Below are positions 8,715 to 17,730 of a DNA stretch of 64,000 nt, piece by piece. The position numbers and the translations under genes are program-made. This DNA is from Nocardioides glacieisoli. GTDB taxonomy: Bacteria > Actinomycetota > Actinomycetes > Propionibacteriales > Nocardioidaceae. Every line of letters begins with the position of its first letter. Within the stretch, counting starts at the first letter, position 1. Where the stretch lies: NCBI RefSeq assembly GCF_004137245.1, contig NZ_SDWS01000005.1, forward strand, positions 1 to 64,000. Direction: 5' to 3'. The notes beneath the pieces were generated by a model. That model had not been told where the DNA came from. It was given only the letters and a program-made list of their open reading frames with translations, and made no database searches.

Positions 8715-11579
8715 GTGGCTGATCCGGTCGACCACGAGCGTGCCCACAGTTCCCGCCCCGCTGAGCCACTCGGCTCGCGTGCACCAGCACCGACCCTCGG
8801 GCCAGAACTGGCCGCTCTCCAGCTCGCGGAGCTCGCTGCGATCTCGGCCGGCGGGCTCGAGATCATCACGGAGTCGACCGAGGCGCGATCTGCGTTCGTA
8901 TTGTCGTTGGCCACCGACGGGATCGCTGCTGGCCCTGGCGTGCGACTTCGTTCTCGCGAGCGGTTCCGGGTCTACGTCGGCGACAAGTTCCCGTTCACAC
9001 CCCCCAAGGTATTTGCAGACCATCAGCGATGGGCGGGGAGCCCGCACGTGCAGTGGGGCACCTTCTTGTGCCTATACGCAGCGGAGTCGGTCGAGTGGAA
9101 CTCTGCGGACGGGATGCGGGGCTTCGTCGAGCGGCTCCTGGCCTGGCTAGAAAATGCCGCTGCCGGCACGCTCGATCCCGACGACCGCCCGCTGCATCCG
9201 CCCTCGACCGCGACCAGCCCGGCCGCCGGTCGCCTCGTAGTGCGACCGGACCTTGCCGACCGCGTTCCGTGGGCCAAGGAGTCGTCGGGGCCCGCGGGGA
9301 CTCCGAGCGCCACGCAGGCGACGGCTGAGGTCGCCTATGGATGGTGCGTCCATGACGGCAGCCGTTTCGAGATACTTGAATGGCTCACGCTCGTGGAGAC
9401 CTACGACAAGGTCCTCCAGGACGGTTTGATTCCGCTCGATGAGCGCGGTCGACGGTTCATGGTCATACCGGTCGTCATGATGGACACCCACCTCGGGTGG
9501 GAGTACCCCAAACACGCCGCCGACCTGGCTCACAAGCTCGCGGAGGCGGGTTATGCGCCCCGCGACCTGCTCGATGTCGTCGTCTTCGCAAGTCGGATGA
9601 ACCGGCTGATGCGGATGATCGAGCGCGACGCCGCGCTCGACACGGACGCTGACTCTGACGCCGGCACAGGTGGCGACACCGAGTTCGACGTCGACAGCGA
9701 CCCCTTGATCCTGGGCCTGGCGACGCCCGGCAGACGCGTCGAGTCCGATCGCCTCGCCCACATCGTGGCCTGGAGGTTCACCGGCATCGGAGTCGATGCC
9801 GTTCGGTTCCTGCGCCAGATCGGCAGGCTCAAGGAGCCGCCTCCGGAGCTGGTCGAGAAGGTCCATGCGTTCGCCCAGGATTGGATCGATACGGCCAAGG
9901 TCGCGTGGATCCGTGTGCACGAGATGAGGCCCGAAGTCACGCGCCGACGTGATGAGGGATCACCAGGCCGATGGCTCGCCGGCAAAAACGTCGTGCTCCT
10001 TGGGGCGGGGGCCATCGGTGCCGTTGTAGCGGAGCAATGCGTCCGTCTGGGATGCCAGAACCTCGTCATCGTCGACGACGGAGTCGTCGGGCCAGGGATC
10101 CTGGTCCGTCAGCCCTACTACGACCGAGACGTGGGGCATGCGAAGGCCGAAGCCCTGGCGTCCCGGCTCAATACGATCACTCACGAGGACGTGGTCACCG
10201 CGGTCACTGACGACTGTCGTGACCTGTTCATCGATGGTCACAGCGGCGGCGGGAACCCGTTCTGGCTCTCGATGGACTCGTGCGACCTCGTCATCGATGC
10301 GACTGCCGACGCCGGCACGCGAGCGGTCCTTGAGCGACTGCGCGTGTCACAGCGCTCGAGCTGGCCGCCGGTGATCACGATGCTCGTGGGGCATCAGGCA
10401 ACAAGGGGGTTGGCCATTGTCGCGGGAGCCGGCGCGTCATCGAGCAGCCACGAGCTCTTGCGGCGTGTGGCGATCAGAGGACGGGACGTGGCGCGACCGT
10501 CGTGGGGCGACATCGTTGACGACTTCTTTCCCGATCCGCCGCGAACCGAGATGTTCTTTCCGGAGCCTGGCTGTTCGGAGCCGACGTTCACGGGCTCGGC
10601 CAGCGACGTCATGGCCCTGGCTTCGACGATGTTCGGGTACGCCATAGCTGTGCTCGACGAGATCGACCAAGCGGCACGTACCCCTCATCGCGAGAGCGAC
10701 GATGAGGAACAATTGATGGTCAGTCAACCGCCGCGCATGCGTGCCGCCGGCTTCAGAATTGCTCGTCCGGGGTCTTCTCTCGCCGGGCGAGCCGCCGTCG
10801 AGGAGATGAGCTGGGACGACGACCTAGTCCAGCTGGACCCGACGAGCGGCTTGGAAGTCAGAATCAGCGCAGAAGCACTCCTTGAGATGAGGAGTGAAGT
10901 GCGACGCGGCGCGCGCACCCGCGGTCCTGGGGTCGAGACCGGCGGGCTGATGCTCGGCTTCTTCGACGAGGCCTCCCGCAGTGTCATCGTCGATGTTGCC
11001 ACCGGGCCAGCGCCCGACAGCCTGCTGTCCGAGGGCTACTTCTTCCACGGCGTGAGCGGCACGCAGGACTTCATCGACCGCGTTTCCCAGCGCACCGGCA
11101 AGCTGACCCGGTTCGTGGGCATCTGGCACTGCCACCCCTACGGGCGCGCATGGCCGAGCGCCACTGACGAAGCAGGCATCACCGTCCTGACCTCGTTCAC
11201 GACGGGTGGACGTCGTGCTTTGATGATCATTCTCGGCGGCTCCTCGCATCGGTGGGAGTCATGGCGCGACGGACCGGATCAAGGTCTGGCACTGGGCGGC
11301 CATGAAACGTTGCCTCGCTTGTTCGCCCGCGTAGTTGAGAGACCAGCCGACAACCCGAGTAGTGCCGCGCAGCCGCCCAACACATCCGAAGGTCATCTTC
11401 GTGGCGCAGCAGACGCAGACCCCTACGCTGTGCTGACGGCCTACCAACGGATGCTTCAGATGCCACCAGTTGGCGTCTACTACGCGGGCGGCTACTCCGA
11501 CGAGTCCTTCAAGGTGGACCTCGTCGGCCCCAGCACCAGCTCCGGCAGTAGCGACGAGGCTCACGACATTGAAGAATGA
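8715..11579 (+). CDS. E2-E1-JAB fusion: ubiquitin-like conjugation and deconjugation enzyme
   Basis: A 954-residue single chain with three domains. Residues about 30-155 are E2-like (UBC fold): KFPFTPPKVF, then HVQWGTFLCLY with candidate catalytic C119. Residues about 200-410 form a helical linker with an acidic insert (310-330). Residues about 415-655 are an E1/ThiF domain with nucleotide-binding GAGAIG (430-435) and a candidate E1 cysteine C620 in EPGCSEPTF. Residues about 715-840 are a JAB/JAMM peptidase: E741 plus H805, H807, S815 and D818, an exact HxHx7SxxD pattern. In type II CBASS, Cap2 is an E2-E1 enzyme that attaches the CD-NTase C-terminus to targets, and the separate JAB protease Cap3 removes it. 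Here both activities are fused. The GTG start lies six bases after the upstream stop, so translation is probably coupled. No ribosome binding site is obvious. Confidence 0.9.
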   Translation: MADPVDHERAHSSRPAEPLGSRAPAPTLGPELAALQLAELAAISAGGLEIITESTEARSAFVLSLATDGIAAGPGVRLRSRERFRVYVGDKFPFTPPKVFADHQRWAGSPHVQWGTFLCLYAAESVEWNSADGMRGFVERLLAWLENAAAGTLDPDDRPLHPPSTATSPAAGRLVVRPDLADRVPWAKESSGPAGTPSATQATAEVAYGWCVHDGSRFEILEWLTLVETYDKVLQDGLIPLDERGRRFMVIPVVMMDTHLGWEYPKHAADLAHKLAEAGYAPRDLLDVVVFASRMNRLMRMIERDAALDTDADSDAGTGGDTEFDVDSDPLILGLATPGRRVESDRLAHIVAWRFTGIGVDAVRFLRQIGRLKEPPPELVEKVHAFAQDWIDTAKVAWIRVHEMRPEVTRRRDEGSPGRWLAGKNVVLLGAGAIGAVVAEQCVRLGCQNLVIVDDGVVGPGILVRQPYYDRDVGHAKAEALASRLNTITHEDVVTAVTDDCRDLFIDGHSGGGNPFWLSMDSCDLVIDATADAGTRAVLERLRVSQRSSWPPVITMLVGHQATRGLAIVAGAGASSSSHELLRRVAIRGRDVARPSWGDIVDDFFPDPPRTEMFFPEPGCSEPTFTGSASDVMALASTMFGYAIAVLDEIDQAARTPHRESDDEEQLMVSQPPRMRAAGFRIARPGSSLAGRAAVEEMSWDDDLVQLDPTSGLEVRISAEALLEMRSEVRRGARTRGPGVETGGLMLGFFDEASRSVIVDVATGPAPDSLLSEGYFFHGVSGTQDFIDRVSQRTGKLTRFVGIWHCHPYGRAWPSATDEAGITVLTSFTTGGRRALMIILGGSSHRWESWRDGPDQGLALGGHETLPRLFARVVERPADNPSSAAQPPNTSEGHLRGAADADPYAVLTAYQRMLQMPPVGVYYAGGYSDESFKVDLVGPSTSSGSSDEAHDIEE

Positions 11580-11594
11580 CGCTCAGAGGTCGCG

Positions 11595-12689
11595 ATGAGT
11601 ACAGAGAAACCACGAATCGGGCTCGCCTTGTCCGGCGGCGGGTTCCGTGCCACCGCCTTCGGGCTCGGAAGCATGCGCGCCCTGCACGACCGTGGCCTGC
11701 TCAACGAGATCAGCGTCGTGTCCGGCATCAGCGGTGGCAGCCTCCTCGCGGCCATGTGGGCCTACGGTCCGCCGTCGTTCGAAGAGTTCGACGCGTCAGT
11801 CACGGAACTGCTGCGGTCCGGCCTGCAGATGGAGCTGGCCCGACGTGTGTTCGCTCCCAGCTCCGGGGCGAAGAAAGTCGGATCCTCGATGCGTCGTCGG
11901 CTCACGAAGAAGGGACGCTCACAAGGTCAGTTGCGCAGCCGCACCGACGCCTTGGCAGAGGCATTTGCCTCTAGACCCTTCGGTCAACGGCTTCTCGAGC
12001 AAGTAACCCATCCTGACCTGGCGACGGTGATCTCGGCTACTGACCTGACGACCACCAACGCAGTGCGGTTCGGCAGCGTCGTGAGCAGCTGCTCGCGTTA
12101 CGGCGACATCCTGAATCCGGTCCGGGTAGCAGAAGCCGTTGCTGCCTCGGCAGCCTTCCCGATTCTGCTGCCGGCCCTGGATCGCGTCTACAACTTCCGG
12201 GCACGAGACGAGTCCGTCGTTCGTGAGCGCTTGGCGCTCACCGATGGGGGCGTCTACGACAACCTCGGCCTGTCGGTGCTGCTGCCAGGACGAGTGGGGC
12301 GCTTCACCTCGCACGTGTACGACCTTGACTACGTGATCGCCATCGACGCCGGTCGAGGACGAACAAGCAAGGTGACGGGCAACACGACTCCGTTCCGCCT
12401 GGCGCGCAGCTTCGACATCACGTACGCCAAGACCCAGGACGGTGGCCGCGCCCAGTTGAATCATGCAGCTCGACATGGACAGTTGCGGGGATTTGTGCAC
12501 ACCTACTTGGCGACGCAGGACCGCAATCTGCCGCGGCCCGTGGCCGATCTGGTCGGTCGAGACGAGGTCGTGGGCTATTCGACGAATTTCGCGGCCATGC
12601 ACGTCGATGACTTACGGCGACTCACGACTCGCGGCGAGCAGCTCACTCGCAGCCTTATGAGCTACTACTGCCCAGAGTTAGGCAACTGA
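11595..12689 (+). CDS. Patatin-like phospholipase, probable effector
   Basis: A 364-residue protein starting at ATG with AGAGGT seven bases upstream, 15 bases after the E2-E1-JAB stop. It begins with the patatin oxyanion loop SGGGFRATAFGLG (residues about 13-25), followed by the nucleophile elbow GISGGS (GxSxG) near residue 47 and the catalytic DGG near residue 217 (LALTDGGVYDNLG). The serine-aspartate dyad is therefore complete. Patatin-like enzymes hydrolyse acyl chains from membrane phospholipids. In CBASS the effector CapV is of this family and kills the infected cell by degrading its membrane. No signal peptide or membrane helix is visible, so it should be cytoplasmic. Here it would be the effector of the operon; how it is activated without a visible cyclic-nucleotide synthase is unknown. 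Confidence 0.85.
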   Translation: MSTEKPRIGLALSGGGFRATAFGLGSMRALHDRGLLNEISVVSGISGGSLLAAMWAYGPPSFEEFDASVTELLRSGLQMELARRVFAPSSGAKKVGSSMRRRLTKKGRSQGQLRSRTDALAEAFASRPFGQRLLEQVTHPDLATVISATDLTTTNAVRFGSVVSSCSRYGDILNPVRVAEAVAASAAFPILLPALDRVYNFRARDESVVRERLALTDGGVYDNLGLSVLLPGRVGRFTSHVYDLDYVIAIDAGRGRTSKVTGNTTPFRLARSFDITYAKTQDGGRAQLNHAARHGQLRGFVHTYLATQDRNLPRPVADLVGRDEVVGYSTNFAAMHVDDLRRLTTRGEQLTRSLMSYYCPELGN

Positions 12690-12852
12690 TCACTACCGGG
12701 AAGTGGCTCGGGACCCTCGGACTGGGGTGCGGTTAAGCATCCGCCGGAAGGCAGAGTCAGCTTGCACCGGCTACGTCATTCCGCCGCCTGTCGGGGACGC
12801 TCGCAGGGTCCGCTCATGCGATGGGCGGGCACACAACTTCCCTTGCCGACGG

Positions 12853-14607
12853 TCACGAAGTCGGGTGCGAGATCGAGGCTGTCCCCCCAGTCTCCGACTC
12901 CTCAAGCCAGGAGAAGGCTGAGGAGACCGCTCGCTCTTCGGTGTCGAGGATGCGGAAGGCTGTGCGCACGAGTGAGTAGAACTGGTTCACCCACGCGGTC
13001 GCGAGCTGGACGTTGCCACCCAGGCTGAGCGAGAGGCTCGGTATGAGGTGTAGGCCGTGAAGGACGTTGAGGCAACGTTCCATCGCGTGGGTCTCGATAG
13101 ACCACCACTCGGAATGCGCCACGCCGCTGGCTTGTGAGTAGGCCTGTCGGTAAAAGTCCAGGAGACCTGTTTCGTCGGCCATGCTGCGAATGGACTTGCC
13201 TTGCGCGAATGTGTCTCGGGTGTCGACGATCCTGTAATCGATGATGCCGTGGTTGTGGCTGAGTCGTTCGAACTCATCCATGGCTTCTTGATATCCAGTA
13301 GTGCGTGCTTCTGCCGGCACCTCATCCGCGATGCGGGCGTAGAGCTTCGCCTTGCCTGCGCCGTACTCCTGGAACTCGCGGTAGATGGCTGGATCCTGCT
13401 GCGCCATCCAGTGCAGGTAGATCTTCGTTTCCACCAGCATGCGCACGATGTGGGCGCCGTGCTCCATGCACCACAGATCGGGCGCTGTAAGCACCGCGAT
13501 GAGATCTCGCCCGGCCCGCGACACGAGGCCTGAAACGACCTCCTGACGCTCCTTGTCGTGCAACCGGGCGGGCGCCGTCTCCAGAGCTCCGACAAAGCTG
13601 GACAACAGGTCCATGGTGAGTTGTCGTAGGTGCGCACCATCGGGCGGAACGGGGGTTGCGCCGGCGCCGACGTCGTTCGTCACCGCCGGTCGGTCGTCCC
13701 GCGCGTCCGGCTCCGAGCCGGGGTCGGGGCTTGCTTGCGGCGGTGCAGTGGTCACCGCGGCTTGGGACGCGGCCACGTGGGTCGCGTTCCACGCCGAGCC
13801 ATCACTTGCTGGCGTCGGGGTGGTCTCGCTCTCGCCGTCCCTCTTGCGAACGCACTGGGACGTCATCGAGTTAGCTCCCCAGAACACACGCGCCCACCTG
13901 ATGGACTTGTCGAAGTAGTTCGGGTCCTCGACCGTCAGCATCCCCTTGTGTGCTCCCCACTGCGAGCGAATGACCGTGTCCGCCTGGGACCTGGTACCTG
14001 CTGCGTCGGGGTAGGTCTTCAGGAGGTCGATGGTCTGCTGGTCTGATGAGAATGTGCCGGCCTGAACCGTGCTCCAGGTGCGGAAGCACTTCATCAGCGC
14101 CTCGCGGTGGCCGTCGCTGAGCGCTTCGAGAAGCGCCCGGCGCACGAGATCGATGTCGGCCTGCTCGGGCACGTGCACCTCGACATCCGCAGTCAGCCAT
14201 GGGACCGGCATGTACGGGTAGGAGGTGAGGGCACTGCGCACACCGGCAGAGAGCAGACTGTGATCATCTGCTTGCTCGGACACCACTCCTGCTGCGCTCG
14301 GAATCTTGATAGCGAGGCGCGCGAGGTTGGTCAGTCGACCGTCAAGCGACTCGGCCACGAACGCGGTCTCATCGTGCCCGGACAGTGCGTCCTGAACTGC
14401 CTTCTGCCATGCGACAAAGTTGCGGATCGCGCCGTTGCCTTGCTCGGCGAGCACGAGGGCCGGCCACAGCAAGTCGGGGAGGTCGTCCTTGAACCAGTCT
14501 CCGATGACGAGGACGCCGGTCGCCGCGAGTGGCGGCGTGAAGACCCGGCGCCGGTGAACATGTCCGGCCAGAGGCCCGTTGTGCTGGTTCGGCTGCGGCA
14601 TCTGCAT
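12853..14607 (-). CDS. DUF5677-like protein, 584 aa
   Basis: It points towards the patatin gene, so the two are convergent with about 160 bases between stops. Residues about 1-280 match nothing I recognise and contain a tryptophan-rich start (GDWFKDDLPDLLWPALVLAEQ is split over this stretch). A proline/alanine/threonine-rich low-complexity linker spans about 265-330. The C-terminal 230 residues are helical, with RMLVETKIYLHWM and a SQASGVAHSEWWS segment, like proteins annotated as DUF5677. No catalytic motif can be claimed. It sits between the conjugation operon and the second IS21 copy, so it may be a further part of the defence cassette or an independent cargo gene. The ATG at 14601 is an alternative start. 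Confidence 0.5.
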   Translation of the reverse strand: MQMPQPNQHNGPLAGHVHRRRVFTPPLAATGVLVIGDWFKDDLPDLLWPALVLAEQGNGAIRNFVAWQKAVQDALSGHDETAFVAESLDGRLTNLARLAIKIPSAAGVVSEQADDHSLLSAGVRSALTSYPYMPVPWLTADVEVHVPEQADIDLVRRALLEALSDGHREALMKCFRTWSTVQAGTFSSDQQTIDLLKTYPDAAGTRSQADTVIRSQWGAHKGMLTVEDPNYFDKSIRWARVFWGANSMTSQCVRKRDGESETTPTPASDGSAWNATHVAASQAAVTTAPPQASPDPGSEPDARDDRPAVTNDVGAGATPVPPDGAHLRQLTMDLLSSFVGALETAPARLHDKERQEVVSGLVSRAGRDLIAVLTAPDLWCMEHGAHIVRMLVETKIYLHWMAQQDPAIYREFQEYGAGKAKLYARIADEVPAEARTTGYQEAMDEFERLSHNHGIIDYRIVDTRDTFAQGKSIRSMADETGLLDFYRQAYSQASGVAHSEWWSIETHAMERCLNVLHGLHLIPSLSLSLGGNVQLATAWVNQFYSLVRTAFRILDTEERAVSSAFSWLEESETGGTASISHPTS

Positions 14608-14819
14608 GAACGCAACCTAGGAGAAGGCACCGACAATGGTGCCTGCTCTCAAGTTTGCGATGCGCTCAGTGTCGGTCCGGACCTGACGGGGCATCGTTCT
14701 GCTGAAGCGAGGCGGTTCCGGGCTCCGCCTTTGTACCTACGGTGAGGATCTAGCCGCGGAAGTCAATCTGCCGCCTGTCGGCGCGTCAACGACCGGTGCT
14801 GCCGAGGTTCGAGCGCCGC

Positions 14820-15345
14820 TCAGAGCCGTCGCGTAGAAACGACGGTGGTCCCGTGGAGGGTCACCTCTAGTTCCGTCTTTGTGAATCCGACCTTCGCGAG
14901 CACGCGGCGTGAGGGCGTGTTCCAGTCCCAGACCGTGGCCCAGAGTCGCTCGTACCCAGCCGACTTCGCCCAGTCCATCACTACGCACGCCGCCCCGGTT
15001 GCGCACCCCGTGTCCCCACGACCGGCGCAGAAACTCGAAAGTCAGTTCCGGTCGCTGCGCCCCACGTCCGCTCTTCACTAGGCCGCAATAGCCGACCGCG
15101 CGTCCAAGGCCCTTCGGCTCGACCGCGAGTAATCCTGGTGACGGCGCCCCGGCCGCACGGATCGCCTCTTCGAAGGCTGCGACGGGGCACCCGTTGGCGT
15201 CAATGCGTCGGTGCGGTGGCACTCGCGGATCGCGTTCGGCCCACATTTCAGGCTGCATAAACGCCTCTGGCACGCGCCACGGCCTGAGCAGGAAGCGATC
15301 GGTCTCGAGCAAGAGCTTGGGGCCCCGAGCCTCTCCACCTGCCAT
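14820..15345 (-). pseudogene. GNAT-family N-acetyltransferase, frameshifted
   Basis: Starting at ATG 15345 (a purine-rich GGAAGAGG upstream), the first frame gives a RimJ/RimL-type start (LLLETDRFLLRPWRV, then WAERDPRVPPHRRID and LTFEFLRRSWGHG). It then becomes nonsense. Removing one G from the GGGG run near 15006-15009 continues a normal acetyltransferase end: GCATGAACVV, ERLWATVWDWN and RRVLAKVGFTKTE, ending at the stop 14820-14822. Both halves are typical of a GNAT enzyme that moves an acetyl group from acetyl-CoA to an N-terminal or side-chain amine. The substrate cannot be told. The homopolymer position fits either a recent mutation or a sequencing error. Confidence 0.8.
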
Positions 15346-15450
15346 GAGGGCCCTCTTCCACGAGCGACCGCCTTCATCCTGTCGAGATCCGCGTGCACGC
15401 GGCCCGAGTCTCTGCGCCACGGACGTGCTATCGCCGTTGGACGGACCATG

Positions 15451-15455
15451 TCAGC
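15451..15455. repeat. Left target-site duplication TCAGC of IS21 copy 2
   Basis: The five bases directly left of the element are TCAGC and recur directly right of it at 17695-17699, as expected from IS21 transposition. Confidence 0.8.
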
Positions 15456-15513
15456 TGTCAACGGCGGCTGAAAACTGACCCCCTAGCGGCAAGTGAAAAC
15501 TGACCCCCTGGTT

Positions 15514-16326
15514 CTAGTTCTCTTCGTTGACGGCCGCGGGGACGCGGCCGAGTTCTCGGTTCTTCAGCCGGTAGGAGGCGCCCTTCAATGCGATGACTTC
15601 GGCGTGGTGGACGAGCCGGTCGATCATCGCGGCGGCGACGGTGTCGTCGCCGAAGACCTCGCCCCAGCGGGCGAAGTTCTTGTTGGACGTGACGATCAGG
15701 CTGGCGCGTTCGTAGCGCGATGAGACGAGCTGGAAGAACAGGTTGGCGGCCTCGGGCTCGAAGGGGATGTAGCCGACCTCGTCGATGACCAACACGGGAT
15801 AGCGGACGAGTCGGCGGAGCTCGTCTTGCAGCCTGCCGGCGTGGTGGGCTTCGGCGAGCCGGTCGACCCACTGGCTGGCGGTGGCGAACTGGACCCGGTG
15901 CCCGGCCTGGCAGGCCCGGATCGCCAGCCCGGTGGCCAGGTGGGTCTTGCCGGTGCCGGGCGGGCCGAGCAGGACGACGTTCTCCTTGGCGGCGACGAAG
16001 TCCAGCGTGCCCAGGTGCGCGATCGTCTCCCGTTTCAGGCCCCGGGCGTGGTCGTAGTCGAAGTCCTCGAGGGACTTGCGGGCCGGGAACCGCGCGGCGC
16101 GGATCCGGCCCTCGCCACCGTGGGACTCGCGGGCGGCGACCTCGCGTTGCAGGCAGGCGGCGAGGAACTCCTCGTGGGTCCAGGACTCCTCGCGGGCCCG
16201 TTCGGCCAGCCGGGCGACCGACTCGCGCAGGGTAGGTGCCTTCAACGCCCGGGTCAGGAACTCCAGCTCGCTGGTGACATCACGACCGGTGCTCCCGGCT
16301 GTCTTCGCGGTGGTGCGGGTGGCCAT
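15514..16326 (-). CDS. istB: IstB, IS21 helper ATPase
   Basis: About 270 residues, the normal length for the family. An N-terminal helical domain (residues about 20-75) precedes the AAA+ domain with Walker [10 protein letters not shown] near 122-130, Walker B-like VLVIDEVGYIPFE, and the [19 protein letters not shown] sensor region. It assembles on DNA and activates the IstA transposase. The ATG at 16326 overlaps the TGA of istA by one base; a GTG three bases upstream (16329) is an alternative start, also within the overlap. The intact frame serves as reference for the broken copy at 5060-5889. Confidence 0.93.
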   Translation of the reverse strand: MATRTTAKTAGSTGRDVTSELEFLTRALKAPTLRESVARLAERAREESWTHEEFLAACLQREVAARESHGGEGRIRAARFPARKSLEDFDYDHARGLKRETIAHLGTLDFVAAKENVVLLGPPGTGKTHLATGLAIRACQAGHRVQFATASQWVDRLAEAHHAGRLQDELRRLVRYPVLVIDEVGYIPFEPEAANLFFQLVSSRYERASLIVTSNKNFARWGEVFGDDTVAAAMIDRLVHHAEVIALKGASYRLKNRELGRVPAAVNEEN

Positions 16327-17600
16327 CACGACACCTCCTCATCAACGAGCTCGGCGACCAGCTCGTCGACTAGGCCGAGGACCTGGTCGTAGGTGGTCAG
16401 CGACCGGATCTCGACCTCCTCACCGGTCACGACGTCGGCGACCGGCCGCAGCAGGTCGGCACGACCGTGACGCAGCTGCTTGGCGGCGACGGTGTGCTCG
16501 AAGTCGGTGATCGTTTGGTGCTGTGCCCAGACCCGGGCGTGGTCGGCGACGATCGCGCCCTCACAGGTCACCCAGACCCGGTCCAGGTCGGCGTGGACCT
16601 CGATCCGCCGTCCGACCACGGCCGGGTGGACTGAGTAGTCGTTCGAGTCGACGCGGACGTAGTGGTCGCGCGGCAGCCGCAGGCTCTTGCGCCAGCCGAC
16701 CTCGGGCGCGACCGGCGGCAACGGCATCATGGCGGCCTTGTCCGCTGCGATCCGGTCCGCCGGTGAACAGCCCAGCACCCGCATCCGGCGCGTGTTGGCC
16801 TTGGCCACCCACTCGCCCAGCTGGGTGTTGAAGTCCTCGGGTGAGGTGAATGTCCGTCCGGGCAGGAAGGACCGCTCGAGGTAGTCGTGGAACCGCTCCA
16901 GCATTCCCTTTGCCTCGGGGTCAGCCGGCTTGCAGATGTACACGCTGGTACCCAGCACGCCGCGGAACGCCTGGCACTCGGCGGTCAGCTCGGGTCGTCG
17001 GGCGCGCCAGCGGCCGACCGCGCCCTCACCGTCCCACACCAGCGTGCGCGGCACCGCGCCGAGCTGTTGGATCAGATGCCACCAACCCGCGAAGAGGTCC
17101 TCGGACTCGCGACGAGGAATCAGCACCGCGCCCGTCCACCGGGAGTAGCCCGAGCACATCGTCATCACCGGCAGCCGCTTCGCGGTCCTGATCTGGCCGT
17201 AGCCGACCGGCAGCTCGATGGGCGGGAACCAGAAGTCGAACTGGGCCAGCTCGCCTGCCTCATAGGTCGTGCGCGACGCCGGGTCCGGTGGCAAGTACAC
17301 CGGCCGCAGCTCGCTCACCCGCGAACGCAGCGTCCGGATCGAGTGCTCCCAGCCGATCCGCTCGGCGACAACCGTGGCCGGCATCGTGGGCGTGACCCGC
17401 AACAACTCGCGAATCCGCGGCTCGACCTCGTCGACCAACGACCCTCGCGTCGGCCGCTCGTAGCGCGGCGGCCCCTCATCCCGCAGCGCCTTGCGCACCG
17501 TGTTCTTCGAGATCCCCATCGACCTGGCGATCACCTTGATCGGCACTCCCTCCGCACGGTGCAACCGGCGGATCTCAGCCCAGTCCTCCACTGACAACAC
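16326..17600 (-). CDS. istA: IS21-family transposase IstA
   Basis: A 424-residue DDE transposase with an N-terminal helix-turn-helix (residues about 10-40, KVIARSMGISKNTVRKAL) and a DDE core with candidates D122 (QFDFWF), D190 (VWDGEG) and E235 (KGMLERFHDY). The C-terminal domain contains RDHYVRVDSNDYSVHP. It precedes and overlaps istB. Only about 90 bases separate its start from the right end of the element, where the terminal repeats probably also hold the promoter. Confidence 0.93.
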   Translation of the reverse strand: MLSVEDWAEIRRLHRAEGVPIKVIARSMGISKNTVRKALRDEGPPRYERPTRGSLVDEVEPRIRELLRVTPTMPATVVAERIGWEHSIRTLRSRVSELRPVYLPPDPASRTTYEAGELAQFDFWFPPIELPVGYGQIRTAKRLPVMTMCSGYSRWTGAVLIPRRESEDLFAGWWHLIQQLGAVPRTLVWDGEGAVGRWRARRPELTAECQAFRGVLGTSVYICKPADPEAKGMLERFHDYLERSFLPGRTFTSPEDFNTQLGEWVAKANTRRMRVLGCSPADRIAADKAAMMPLPPVAPEVGWRKSLRLPRDHYVRVDSNDYSVHPAVVGRRIEVHADLDRVWVTCEGAIVADHARVWAQHQTITDFEHTVAAKQLRHGRADLLRPVADVVTGEEVEIRSLTTYDQVLGLVDELVAELVDEEVS

Positions 17601-17694
17601 TCCGTATCCCCCTGCCTCGAGGTTCGAGGACAGGGTCTCGGAGGGGGTCAGTTTTCAGTTGCCGTCCGGGGGTCAGTTTTCACGTGCCGTCGAC

Positions 17695-17699
17695 ATCAG
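17695..17699. repeat. Right target-site duplication TCAGC of IS21 copy 2
   Basis: Direct repeat of 15451-15455, immediately outside the right inverted repeat. Confidence 0.8.
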
Positions 17700-17730
17700 C
17701 CAGGGAGGGCAGTCCTCGCGATCGCGGCAC

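Larger units (their letters stand above)
15456..17694 (-). mobile_element. IS21-family insertion sequence, copy 2 (intact)
   Basis: The element is 2239 bp. Its ends are inverted repeats of about 55 bp starting TGTCAACGGC on the left and TGTCGACGGC on the right (reverse complement). Each contains two copies of a GTGAAAACTGACCCCC-like motif, the multiple terminal repeats typical of IS21. It carries istA and istB with uninterrupted frames and is bounded by a perfect 5-bp duplication TCAGC. Intact ends, genes and duplication indicate a fairly recent and perhaps still active insertion. It landed 110 bases upstream of the broken acetyltransferase gene. Confidence 0.95.

Noticed and set aside
7326-12689. 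Standard type II CBASS operon
   Set aside because: No CD-NTase with its G-S-x2-G and DxD-type motifs is present in the window around the operon, so the name CBASS is not used for the features.
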